Assembly: GCA_018363915.1 (NCBI GenBank)
Contig: JAGZMY010000008.1
Coordinates: forward strand, 1 to 64,000
DNA length: 64,000 nucleotides
Direction: 5' to 3'
From: Anaerococcus vaginalis
GTDB lineage: Bacteria > Bacillota > Clostridia > Tissierellales > Peptoniphilaceae
The position numbers and the translations under genes were made by a program. The notes beneath the pieces are model-generated. The model made no database searches. It was given only the letters and a program-made list of their open reading frames with translations, and was not told the DNA's origin. Below are positions 1 to 8,997 of this stretch, in pieces (within the stretch, counting starts at the first letter, position 1; the number at the start of each line of letters is the position of its first letter).

Positions 1-18
1 GATTAAAACAAAATTAAA

Positions 19-53
19 CGGAATGTCCCCTGTCATGTACAGATTACATTCCG
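19..53 (-). terminator. Hairpin downstream of rpoC
   Basis: An 8-bp stem (CGGAATGT at 19-26 with ACATTCCG at 46-53) encloses a symmetrical 3x3 internal loop, then a 4-bp stem (30-33 with 39-42) and a 5-base loop. Read on the minus strand it follows the rpoC stop and leads into T-rich but interrupted sequence (bases 18-1). A second small stem (CCGT/ACGG) lies nearer the stop codon. It could be the rpoBC terminator or a structured leader of the next gene outside the window. The T-run is weak, so the terminator call is tentative. Confidence 0.4.
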
Positions 54-116
54 CTTAAAATATTATTAAATTATTCCGTGTTTACGGGTTCAGGTCATTA
101 TGCCGGCTCTTGTTTT

Positions 117-3100
117 TTATTCATTTAATGCTTCTTTTTCTCTATTTTCTACTTCTTCTATATTCATTTGGATTTGTGCATCTTCTAGGTCTTTATTTTC
201 ATAGTTAATATCAAAGTCATTGTAGACTTTCATTCCTGTACCTGCTGGTATTAGTTTTCCTATGATTATATTTTCTTTTAGTCCTTTTAGATCATCAACT
301 TTTCCTTTTATTGATGCATCTGTTAAAACTCTTGTTGTTTCTTGGAAAGATGCTGCTGATAACCAAGATTCTGTAGCAAGTGATGCTTTTGTAATTCCTA
401 GAAGTTGTTGAGAATATTTACATGGCTTTTTGCCTTCTTCTTCCATTTGTTCATTTGCAATTCTTACTTCTCTAATTTCTTGCAATGAACCTGGTAAAAA
501 TTCTGTATCTCCAGCATCTTCTATTTTTACTTTTTTAAGCATTTGCTTTGTAATAACTTCTATATGTCTATCGTCAATTTCTACACCTTGAAGTCTATAA
601 ACTTTTTGAACTTCTTTGGTTATATAATCTTGAACTCCAACTTTTCCCAAAACTTTTAATACATCGTGTGGATCAAGGGAACCTTCTGTAAGTTGTTGTC
701 CTTTTTCAACCACATCTCCTTCTGATACTAAAAGTCTTGCACCAAATGGAATATTGTATTTTTTAGAATATCCATCTTCTGATAAGATTTCAACGTCAGT
801 TTTCTTTTCATTTTGAATTAGTGAAACTGTACCAGAATTTTCTGCAATGAAGGCAAGCCCTTTTGGTTTTCTTGCTTCAAATAACTCCTCAACCCTTGGA
901 AGACCTTGAGTAATTCCTACTCCTGCAATTCCTCCTGAGTGGAAAGTTCTCATTGTAAGCTGAGTACCTGGTTCTCCGATTGATTGAGCCGCAATAATTC
1001 CTACAGCCTCTCCAATATTTACTTTTTTACCTGTAGCAAGGTTTCTACCATAACATTTTTCACAAACGCCATGTTTAGATTTACATTCTAGAACTGAACG
1101 AAGTTTAACTTCTTTAATTCCATTAGCTACAATGTTGTCGGCCTTATCTTCGTCAATAATTTGATTTTTACCAACTATAAGTTCCCCATCATTATCATAA
1201 ATATCTTCAAATGATGTACGTCCTACAATTCTTGTAAATAAATTTTCGATTAATTCGTTGCCATCTTTAAATTCACGAGCAACTACATATCCATCTGTAC
1301 CACAATCATCTTCTGTTACGATAACATCTTGAGAAATATCTACCATTCTTCTTGTCAAATATCCTGAATCGGCAGTTCTTAAAGCTGTATCTGTAAGTCC
1401 CTTACGAGAACCGTGTGTTGAAATAAAGTATTCTTGTACTGAAAGTCCTTCACGGAAGTTTGCCTTTATAGGAATTTCTATGATTTTTCCATCGGCTCTT
1501 GACATAAGTCCACGCATTCCGCCTAATTGCCTAATTTGGTTTGTAGAACCACGGGCTCCAGAATCTGCAAATATTTTAATATTATTGTCAGATTTTAATT
1601 CGTCAAGTAGAGCTGCTGTTACTTCATCAGTTGCCTCTCTCCAAATATCAATAACTTTTTCGTATCTTTCGTTATCTGTTATAAATCCACGTCTATAAAG
1701 TTTTTCATACTTATCAACTTCGCTATCAGCCTTTGAAACTATATCCCATTTTTGATGTGGAATTGTAACGTCTGACATAGAAACTGTTAGTCCTGAAAGA
1801 GTTGAGAACTTATAGCCTGTTGATTTTATATAATCTAGAACTGAAGCTGTTTTAATATTTCCATGTTTTCTAAAGCAACGATCAACAATTTCTTTTAATA
1901 CACCAGATGATGTAACTTGATCAACTTCTAGAGAATATGGATCTTCTTTTCTATTTACATATCCTAAATCTTGCGGAATTCCTTCGTTGTAGATAAATCT
2001 ACCAACTGAAGAATTTACAATTTTCCCATGATCTTTTTCATCTTTTTTAATTCTTACTCCAACTTTAGTTTGAAGGGTAACATCATGATTTAAAAGAGCT
2101 TTTTTCATTTCTGAAATATTTTCAAAAATCATTCCTTCGCCCTTTGCACCTTCTTTAATAGTTGTTAGATAATATGCACCAAGAACCATATCTTGGGATG
2201 GAGTTGTAATTGCCTTACCATCTTTTAGACCAAGAATATTGTTCGTTGACATCATCAAAAGTCTTGCTTCAATTTGTGCTTCATTTGATAAAGGCAAATG
2301 TATTGCCATTTGGTCTCCGTCAAAGTCCGCATTAAAAGCAGGACAAGCAAGTGGATGAAGTTTCATAGCCTTTCCTTCAACCAAAACTGGTTCAAAAGCT
2401 TGGATACCAAGTCTGTGAAGTGTAGGAGCACGGTTTAATAAAACTGGATGATCTTTTATTACATCTTCAAGTATTTCATATACTCTTGGATCTTTTTTCT
2501 CAACCATTTTTTTAGCAGATTTTAAATTATGAGCAAGATCTTTTTCTACAACCTTATTCATAATAAAAGGTTTAAATAATTCTAGAGCCATCTCTTGTGG
2601 CAAACCACATTGGTTAAATTTAAGATTTGGACCTACAACTATTACAGAACGTCCTGAATAATCTACTCTTTTTCCAAGTAAGTTTTGTCTAAATCTACCA
2701 CTTTTACCCTTTAATAAATCTGATAGAGATTTCATATTTCTATTTGATGCACCTGTTACAGCACGACCACGTCTACCATTATCTATAAGAGCATCTACAG
2801 CTTCTTGGAGCATTCTTTTTTCATTTCTTACAATGATTTCTGGAGCTCCAATATCAAGAAGTCTTTTTAATCTGTTATTTCTATTTATAACTCTTCTATA
2901 TAAATCATTTAAATCACTTGTTGCAAATCTTCCACCTTCAAGTTGAACCATCGGTCTAAGTTCTGGTGGCATAACTGGAAGTACATCAAGTATCATCCAT
3001 TCTGGTTTATTGCCACTTGTTAAAAATGCATCGACAACTTCAAGTCTTCTAGAAATTCTTACTTTCTTTTGTCCTTTTGCATCTTCAAGTTCTTTCATCA

Positions 3101-3677
3101 AAGATTCATATTCTTTTTTAAGATCCATGTTAGCAAGAAGTTTTTTAACAGCTTCTGCTCCCATTTCAGCTTGAAATTCTGTATCATCTGGATAATTATC
3201 TAGAGCCTGTGAATATTCACTTTCAGATAATTCTTGTTTTTCGTAATATTCAGTTTCTCCTGGATTTATTACTACATAGGATGCGAAGTATAATATTTTT
3301 TCCAAAACTCTTGGACTCATATCTAATAGTAAACCCATTTTTGAAGGAATTCCTTTGAAATACCATATATGACTTACAGGAGCTGCAAGTTCAATATGTC
3401 CCATTCTTTCACGTCTTACTTTAGATTTTGTTACTTCAACACCACATTTTTCGCAAACAACACCCTTATATCTAATTCTCTTGTATTTACCACAAGAGCA
3501 TTCATAATCCTTGGTTGGTCCAAAAATTTTCTCACAGAATAAACCATCTTTTTCAGGTTTAAGTGTTCTGTAATTTATAGTTTCTGGTTTTTTTACTTCG
3601 CCATGGGACCATGATCTGATTTTTTCAGGAGATGCTATTTTCATTCTCATAGCACCAAATTCTTGTAATTCTGACAA
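117..3677 (-). CDS. rpoC: DNA-directed RNA polymerase subunit beta'
   Basis: This is the largest catalytic subunit of RNA polymerase, 1186 residues, full length for Firmicutes. The N-terminal zinc site is visible as Cys60, Cys62, Cys75 and Cys78. The absolutely conserved magnesium-binding motif NADFDGDQMA lies near residue 450, and a second zinc ribbon (CKSKHGVCEKC) sits in the C-terminal third. The start is a TTG preceded by an AGGGGGA ribosome binding site, only 10 bases after the rpoB stop, so the two genes are one operon. Nothing looks broken. It is the housekeeping enzyme and a good taxonomic marker for this contig. Confidence 0.98.
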   Translation of the reverse strand: MSELQEFGAMRMKIASPEKIRSWSHGEVKKPETINYRTLKPEKDGLFCEKIFGPTKDYECSCGKYKRIRYKGVVCEKCGVEVTKSKVRRERMGHIELAAPVSHIWYFKGIPSKMGLLLDMSPRVLEKILYFASYVVINPGETEYYEKQELSESEYSQALDNYPDDTEFQAEMGAEAVKKLLANMDLKKEYESLMKELEDAKGQKKVRISRRLEVVDAFLTSGNKPEWMILDVLPVMPPELRPMVQLEGGRFATSDLNDLYRRVINRNNRLKRLLDIGAPEIIVRNEKRMLQEAVDALIDNGRRGRAVTGASNRNMKSLSDLLKGKSGRFRQNLLGKRVDYSGRSVIVVGPNLKFNQCGLPQEMALELFKPFIMNKVVEKDLAHNLKSAKKMVEKKDPRVYEILEDVIKDHPVLLNRAPTLHRLGIQAFEPVLVEGKAMKLHPLACPAFNADFDGDQMAIHLPLSNEAQIEARLLMMSTNNILGLKDGKAITTPSQDMVLGAYYLTTIKEGAKGEGMIFENISEMKKALLNHDVTLQTKVGVRIKKDEKDHGKIVNSSVGRFIYNEGIPQDLGYVNRKEDPYSLEVDQVTSSGVLKEIVDRCFRKHGNIKTASVLDYIKSTGYKFSTLSGLTVSMSDVTIPHQKWDIVSKADSEVDKYEKLYRRGFITDNERYEKVIDIWREATDEVTAALLDELKSDNNIKIFADSGARGSTNQIRQLGGMRGLMSRADGKIIEIPIKANFREGLSVQEYFISTHGSRKGLTDTALRTADSGYLTRRMVDISQDVIVTEDDCGTDGYVVAREFKDGNELIENLFTRIVGRTSFEDIYDNDGELIVGKNQIIDEDKADNIVANGIKEVKLRSVLECKSKHGVCEKCYGRNLATGKKVNIGEAVGIIAAQSIGEPGTQLTMRTFHSGGIAGVGITQGLPRVEELFEARKPKGLAFIAENSGTVSLIQNEKKTDVEILSEDGYSKKYNIPFGARLLVSEGDVVEKGQQLTEGSLDPHDVLKVLGKVGVQDYITKEVQKVYRLQGVEIDDRHIEVITKQMLKKVKIEDAGDTEFLPGSLQEIREVRIANEQMEEEGKKPCKYSQQLLGITKASLATESWLSAASFQETTRVLTDASIKGKVDDLKGLKENIIIGKLIPAGTGMKVYNDFDINYENKDLEDAQIQMNIEEVENREKEALNE

Positions 3678-3687
3678 AAAATCCCCC

Positions 3688-6600
3688 TTAATCTTCTAGC
3701 TCTTCTATATCTTCATTAGTAGAATCAGTTACTTCTACTTTTTCCTCTTCTTTTGCTGAAAGATTTGCTCCACTGAGTTTTTTTGATTGGCTTCTAATTT
3801 TTGATGCATCAATCTTTTCAACTTCTGAGAACTTATCTTGTTCATCTATATTTTCTTTAATTTCAATTACATTTCCATCTTCATCTAAAAGCTCAACATC
3901 TAAGGCTAGAGATTGTAATTCTTTTACCAATACCTTGAAAGATTCAGGTGTGCCTGGTTCTGGAACATTTTCTCCCTTAACAATTGCTTCGTAAGTTTTA
4001 ACTCTTCCAGTAACATCATCTGATTTTACAGTCAACATTTCTTGAAGAGTATGGCTTGCTCCGTATGCTTCAAGAGCCCAAACTTCCATTTCTCCAAATC
4101 TTTGTCCACCAAATTGTGCCTTACCACCTAGAGGTTGTTGAGTTACAAGTGAGTAAGGTCCAATACTTCTAGCATGGATTTTTTCTTCAACCATGTGATG
4201 AAGTTTTAGCATATACATAACTCCAACTGTAACAGGATTATCAAATTCTTCTCCAGTTCTACCATCACGAAGTCTGATTTTTCCAGTTTTATTTACATAA
4301 GGAGCTGTCTTTTGAGCTTCTTCTAAGGCTTCTTCTATTTCTGTATCCAAAGCACCATCAAATACTGGTGTAGCAATCTTCCATCCCATAGTTCTTGCAG
4401 CAAGTCCCATATGAACTTCCAAAACTTGTCCGATATTCATACGTGAAGGAATACCTAATGGATTCAAACAAATTTGAATTGGAGTTCCGTCTGGTAGGAA
4501 AGGCATATCTTCTCTTGGCATAATTCTTGAAACTACACCCTTGTTACCGTGTCTACCACACATTTTATCTCCAACCATAATTTTTCTTTTGGTTGCAACA
4601 AAAACTCTAATAACTTTATTTACACCTGGAGATAACTCATCTCCATCTTTTTTGTTATATTCTTTAACATCAACAACAATACCACTTTCTCCATGTGGAA
4701 CTGTAAGTGATGTGTCACGAACTTCACGAGCTTTTTCTCCAAATATAGCTCTTAATAGTCTTTCTTCTGGAGATAGTTCAGTTTCTCCTTTTGGCGAAAC
4801 TTTTCCTACCAAAATATCTCCACTTTTTACTTCAGCACCGATTCTAATAACACCATTTTCATCAAGATTTTTCTTCATGTCATCGCCAACATTTGGAATA
4901 TCTTTTGTTATTTCTTCAGCACCAAGTTTTGTTTCACGAGCTTCGCATTCATGCTCTTCTATGTGAACTGATGTAAGAACATCATCCATTACCAATTGTT
5001 CATTTAAAAGCATAGCATCTTCGTAGTTATATCCTTCCCATGTTGTAAAGGCAATGAGAATATTTTTACCAAGGGCAAGCTCTCCTTGTTCTGTTGATGG
5101 ACCATCTGCAATTATTTCGTTTGCATCAACATGTTCTCCAAGTTTTACAATTGGTCTTTGGTTAATTGTTGTTCCTTGGTTAGCACGTCTAAATTTAAGA
5201 AGTCTATAATAATCAATTTCTCCATCCAAATCTCTTTTGATTCTGATTTTTTCATCTCCAACATATACAACTTCTCCAGCGTTTTTGCTTACTACACAAA
5301 CACCAGAGTCTTTTGCAGCCCTATGTTCAATTCCTGTAGCAACTATTGGTGCTTGGGATTTTAAAAGAGGAACTGCTTGTCTTTGCATGTTGGCACCCAT
5401 CAAAGCACGAGTTGAATCGTCGTTTTCCAAGAAAGGAATCAAACTTGCTCCAACTGATACGATTTGTTGAGGAGAAACGTCCATGTATTCAACTTTTTCT
5501 CTTGGATAAATATCATTTTCTCCATTTATACCACGTCCTGATACACGGTCATTTATAAATCTATTATTTTCATCAAGTGGCTCGTTGGCTTGGGCAATTA
5601 TGAAATTGTCTTCAACATCTGCTGTTAAATAATCTATTTCATCTGTTACGTGTCCATCTTTACCAACTTTTCTGTAAGGTGTTTCAATAAATCCATATTT
5701 ATTAATTCTTGCATAAGTTGTAAGAGATGTGATTAGACCGATGTTTGGTCCTTCTGGAGTTTCTATTGGACAAATTCTTCCGTAGTGGGAATCGTGAACG
5801 TCCCTTACTTCTACTCCTGCCCTATCTCTTGAAAGTCCACCTGGTCCTAAAGCTGATAATCTTCTTTTGTGAGTTAGCTCACTCATTGGATTTGTTTGAT
5901 CCATAAATTGTGAAAGCTGACTTGAACCGAAAAATTCTTTTATTACAGCTGTTACTGGTTTTATATTTATAAGTCCTTGAGGAGTTGCAAGGTCAGGATC
6001 TTGAGTTGTCATTCTTTCTCTTACAACTCTTTCCATTCTTGCAAGACCAATTCTAAATTGGTTTTGTAATAATTCTCCAACGCCTCTAACTCTTCTATTT
6101 CCTAAGTGGTCAATATCATCAACATCGCCTATTCCTTCAAAAAGGTTAAATTGATAATTTACTGCAGCAAGAATATCAGATTTTACTATATTTTTTGGAC
6201 AAAGTTCTTTCTTTCTTCTTTCAATTTCATTTATAATTGATTCTTTATCTTCATTTTCATCAAGTATTTCTCTCATTACTGGATAATATACTTTTTCTGA
6301 TAATTCAAGATCTTCAAGATCAAATCCTTCTAATTCTTCAAAAGAATCAAGATAAACAAAGTGGTTTCCACAAATTCTTAATTCTTTGTCCTCACCGTTT
6401 TCTTGTTTTACAATTATGTCTACAACATTAATTCCGCTATTTTCTATATTAAGAGCAGTTTGTCTATCTATCATTTCTCCAGCTTTTACAAAAAGCTCGC
6501 CTGTTTCATCACTTACTACATCTTTTGCAGAAATTTGATCTATAAGCCTTTCGTGTAAAGCTAGTTTCTTGTTGTATTTGTATCTTCCTACTTTAGCAAG

Positions 6601-7398
6601 GTCATATCTTCTATCATCGAATAAAAGATTATTTATTAAATTTTGTGCAGATTCTAGACTGGCAGGGTCTCCTGGTTTTAATTTTTTGTAAATTTCTATT
6701 AAAGCTTCTTCGCTTGTTTCTGAATTTTCTTTTTCAAGAGTGTTTCTTAAATGTTCAGTATCTCCTAAAGCTTCAATTATTTCTTCATCATTTTCAAAAA
6801 GTAAAGCTCTTACAAGAGTTGTAGCTGGAAGTTTTCTTGTACGATCAAGTCTTACATTTACTGTATGAGATGCGTCAGTATCAAATTCTATCCATGCTCC
6901 TCTGTTAGGTATAACTGTTGAAGAATACATTTTATTTCCTGATTTATCAAGCTCTGATGCATAATAAACTCCAGGACTTCTTACAAGCTGACTTACAATA
7001 ACTCTTTCAGCACCATTTATTACAAAAGTTGCTGAGTCTGTCATCATTGGGAAATCTCCCATAAATACTTCTTGCTCTTTTACTTCTTCAGTCTCCTTAT
7101 TAATAAGCCTAGCCTTAACTTTAAGGTCTCTAGAATATGTTGTGTCTTTGTATTTTGCTTCTTCTATTGTATATTTTGTTTCATCATCAAAATCATATCC
7201 AACAAATTCAAGTATTAAATTGCCATTATAATCTTCGATTGGGGAAATATCTTCCAAGATTTCTCCCAAGCCTTCTTCGACAAACCACCTATAAGAATCC
7301 TTTTGAACTTTTAATAGGTTTGGCAAATCAAGAACTTGAGGAAATTTAGAAAAGCTAACACGTTCAGTTTTACCAAATAACTCTTTATGATATTGCAC
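3688..7398 (-). CDS. rpoB: DNA-directed RNA polymerase subunit beta
   Basis: The second large subunit of RNA polymerase, 1236 residues. The rifampicin-binding region is recognisable (SSQLSQFMDQTNPMSELTHK followed by RRLSALGPGGL), as are the C-terminal segments GGKAQFGGQRFGEMEVWALE that contact beta'. The start is GTG with an AAAGGAG site 9 bases upstream. The last 60 residues form an acidic/lysine-rich tail beyond the conserved core. The usual upstream partner rplL is absent: a nitroreductase gene lies there instead, and rpoB has its own promoter and a leader of about 130 bases. Confidence 0.98.
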   Translation of the reverse strand: MQYHKELFGKTERVSFSKFPQVLDLPNLLKVQKDSYRWFVEEGLGEILEDISPIEDYNGNLILEFVGYDFDDETKYTIEEAKYKDTTYSRDLKVKARLINKETEEVKEQEVFMGDFPMMTDSATFVINGAERVIVSQLVRSPGVYYASELDKSGNKMYSSTVIPNRGAWIEFDTDASHTVNVRLDRTRKLPATTLVRALLFENDEEIIEALGDTEHLRNTLEKENSETSEEALIEIYKKLKPGDPASLESAQNLINNLLFDDRRYDLAKVGRYKYNKKLALHERLIDQISAKDVVSDETGELFVKAGEMIDRQTALNIENSGINVVDIIVKQENGEDKELRICGNHFVYLDSFEELEGFDLEDLELSEKVYYPVMREILDENEDKESIINEIERRKKELCPKNIVKSDILAAVNYQFNLFEGIGDVDDIDHLGNRRVRGVGELLQNQFRIGLARMERVVRERMTTQDPDLATPQGLINIKPVTAVIKEFFGSSQLSQFMDQTNPMSELTHKRRLSALGPGGLSRDRAGVEVRDVHDSHYGRICPIETPEGPNIGLITSLTTYARINKYGFIETPYRKVGKDGHVTDEIDYLTADVEDNFIIAQANEPLDENNRFINDRVSGRGINGENDIYPREKVEYMDVSPQQIVSVGASLIPFLENDDSTRALMGANMQRQAVPLLKSQAPIVATGIEHRAAKDSGVCVVSKNAGEVVYVGDEKIRIKRDLDGEIDYYRLLKFRRANQGTTINQRPIVKLGEHVDANEIIADGPSTEQGELALGKNILIAFTTWEGYNYEDAMLLNEQLVMDDVLTSVHIEEHECEARETKLGAEEITKDIPNVGDDMKKNLDENGVIRIGAEVKSGDILVGKVSPKGETELSPEERLLRAIFGEKAREVRDTSLTVPHGESGIVVDVKEYNKKDGDELSPGVNKVIRVFVATKRKIMVGDKMCGRHGNKGVVSRIMPREDMPFLPDGTPIQICLNPLGIPSRMNIGQVLEVHMGLAARTMGWKIATPVFDGALDTEIEEALEEAQKTAPYVNKTGKIRLRDGRTGEEFDNPVTVGVMYMLKLHHMVEEKIHARSIGPYSLVTQQPLGGKAQFGGQRFGEMEVWALEAYGASHTLQEMLTVKSDDVTGRVKTYEAIVKGENVPEPGTPESFKVLVKELQSLALDVELLDEDGNVIEIKENIDEQDKFSEVEKIDASKIRSQSKKLSGANLSAKEEEKVEVTDSTNEDIEELED

Positions 7399-7425
7399 TA
7401 TAAATTACTCCTTTATCTTGCTTTT

Positions 7426-7487
7426 AGCCTAAAACTTTGCTTATGACCTTTTATGTAATTTCTAGGCTTAAAATAGAAAACTAAGCC
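7426..7487 (-). promoter_or_regulatory. rpoB leader with two mutually exclusive stems
   Basis: In the untranslated leader, bases 7465-7470 can pair with 7482-7487 (GGCTTA with TAAGCC), while the overlapping bases 7463-7468 can instead pair with 7426-7431 (AGCCTA with TAGGCT). The two helices share a strand and cannot form together. This resembles attenuators and ribosomal-protein-type leaders, but the stems are only 6 bp, so the regulatory role is inference. Confidence 0.35.
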
Positions 7488-7538
7488 TTTTTTACATAAA
7501 TAAAAAATCTCGCTAAATTAGAATTCTAGCAATTGTTT

Positions 7539-7568
7539 ATTATATCACTACACGCTAGTAAATGTCAA
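7539..7568 (-). promoter_or_regulatory. Sigma-A promoter of rpoBC
   Basis: On the minus strand a perfect -35 box TTGACA (7563-7568) is followed after 18 bases by a perfect -10 box TATAAT (7539-7544). The predicted transcript starts about 135 bases before the rpoB GTG. It is among the strongest consensus promoters in the window and fits a heavily transcribed operon. Confidence 0.8.
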
Positions 7569-7654
7569 ATAATTTAGGAGATTTTTCAAATTATTTTTTA
7601 ATCTCTATTTGATTTTCACTTACTATATATTTTTTTGTAAATTTGTCAAATAAA

Positions 7655-8167
7655 TCAGTCTATATAATTTGTTTTTATCTTATGACTTTTGCCTTGTAAT
7701 TTTTCTTCTGGATAACCAAGTATAAGACCATGAACTGGGTAGAAATTTTCTTCTAAATTTAATTTTTTGATAAATCTTGCATCTTTATCGAATCTTTCAA
7801 ACATTCCTCTTATATAACAAGAGCCTATTTCAAGATCTGTTGCTTTTAGTGCCATATTTTCTATAATGCAAGCTGTATCTTCAAGTCTTGTTATGTGTCC
7901 TTCTTTTGCTGAAATTATTATTAAATATGGAGCTGAATAAATCGGATTTGCTTTTGGATCATTTACAATTTCTCTAGCTTCTTCTAAAATTTCTTGAATT
8001 AAATCCTTATTGCTTATTACAGTTATTGCCATATTTTCGTATAAGCTATTTCCAACTGGGGCTTTTACTCCTGCATCTACAATTTTTTCTAGATTATTTT
8101 TTTCAATTTTTTTATCTATATATTTTCTTGTTGAAACTCTTGTATCTATTACCTTGTCAAAATCCAT
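7655..8167 (-). CDS. Nitroreductase family protein
   Basis: A 170-residue flavin-dependent nitroreductase-like protein. The N-terminal STRKY motif (FMN phosphate contact in this family) is at about residues 12-16. The central KAPVGNS segment and the C-terminal VHGLILGYP strand are also typical. Such enzymes use NAD(P)H to reduce nitro groups, quinones or flavins in the cytoplasm; the substrate cannot be told from sequence. The start ATG has an AAGGGAG site at suitable spacing. It reads in the same direction as rpoBC but is separated from them by the rpoB promoter, so it is probably a separate unit. Confidence 0.85.
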   Translation of the reverse strand: MDFDKVIDTRVSTRKYIDKKIEKNNLEKIVDAGVKAPVGNSLYENMAITVISNKDLIQEILEEAREIVNDPKANPIYSAPYLIIISAKEGHITRLEDTACIIENMALKATDLEIGSCYIRGMFERFDKDARFIKKLNLEENFYPVHGLILGYPEEKLQGKSHKIKTNYID

Positions 8168-8283
8168 AAATATCTCCCTTCTTTTCTTTTATTATACTAT
8201 AAAATTTTTTATCAAAAATCGTTTTTTATAGATAAGTAGATTTTGTATATTTGTGGTATAATTAATTTAAATAGGAGGATTTA

Positions 8284-8910
8284 ATGAAAAAAATTAGTAA
8301 GTTTTTTTTAGGACTAGCATCAATTTATTATTTGTTTATTAGCTTGGCACTTTTTTTGGTAAGTTTGTTTTCTTTATTGGTAAATAAGAATTATGTTTTT
8401 GCCATTTTTGATTTGTTAGGCTTTTCAAATATTTCGCTTGAAATAATTAAACCTATTTTATTTGTGATGCTTTTTTTGTTATTTATATTAATCACATCTG
8501 TAGATAGGAAGATTTTTAAATCTATAAAATTTGGGGAATATTTTTTATTTAATATTTTTACAGGATTTTTCTTTATTTTTATTTCTATTATCGGCCATGT
8601 GTTTTTTAGGGATAAAATTTTTATTGTAAGCTATATTTTTAATATTTTCCTTATTATTGGTTCTATGATTGGTCTTAGGGAAAAAGGCAAAGTTTATTAT
8701 GATGAAGAAAATTCCAATGAAATAAATGTTGATGATAATAAAACTTTTGAAAAAATAAATGAAGATGTAAAAGAAATTGAAATTTCTGATGAAAATTCCA
8801 AAGAAAATAAGATAGAAGAAAATCCTCAAGTTTTTGTTAAAAAAGATGAGGGAAATACAAATCAAAAAGATATTGTAAGTAATAGAAAAGAAGATACAGA
8901 AAATAAGTAA
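8284..8910 (+). CDS. Four-helix membrane protein with acidic cytoplasmic tail
   Basis: A 208-residue protein I do not recognise. Residues 1 to about 140 contain four hydrophobic segments consistent with four membrane helices. From about residue 145 onward the chain is hydrophilic, rich in Glu, Asp, Asn and Lys, with no hydrophobic stretch, and looks disordered. The start has an AGGAGG site 5 bases upstream. It is transcribed divergently from the nitroreductase gene and ends before a terminator-like hairpin, so it is probably monocistronic. No catalytic motif is visible and function is unknown. Confidence 0.7.
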   Translation: MKKISKFFLGLASIYYLFISLALFLVSLFSLLVNKNYVFAIFDLLGFSNISLEIIKPILFVMLFLLFILITSVDRKIFKSIKFGEYFLFNIFTGFFFIFISIIGHVFFRDKIFIVSYIFNIFLIIGSMIGLREKGKVYYDEENSNEINVDDNKTFEKINEDVKEIEISDENSKENKIEENPQVFVKKDEGNTNQKDIVSNRKEDTENK

Positions 8911-8949
8911 GTTGTTTTGAATTTAATATAGGTATAGAAAAGAGAAAAA

Positions 8950-8973
8950 GTAAGGCTAGCCTTGCTTTTTTTT
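8950..8973 (+). terminator. Terminator after the four-helix membrane protein gene
   Basis: A self-complementary core AAGGCTAGCCTT (952-963 within the 8900s) is followed by GC and eight T residues on the plus strand. It separates the membrane-protein gene from fbp. It also shows that the upstream in-frame TTG at 8962 is not the fbp start, because it lies inside this hairpin. Confidence 0.55.
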
Positions 8974-8997
8974 GAAATTATTATGAAAGGGTTTGTT

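Noticed and set aside
4541..4966. A 141-codon plus-strand frame within rpoB
   Set aside because: It is antisense to conserved rpoB codons.
8545..8865. A 106-codon Ile/Phe/Asn-rich frame on the minus strand
   Set aside because: It is antisense to the four-helix membrane protein gene, which has a good start signal and terminator.
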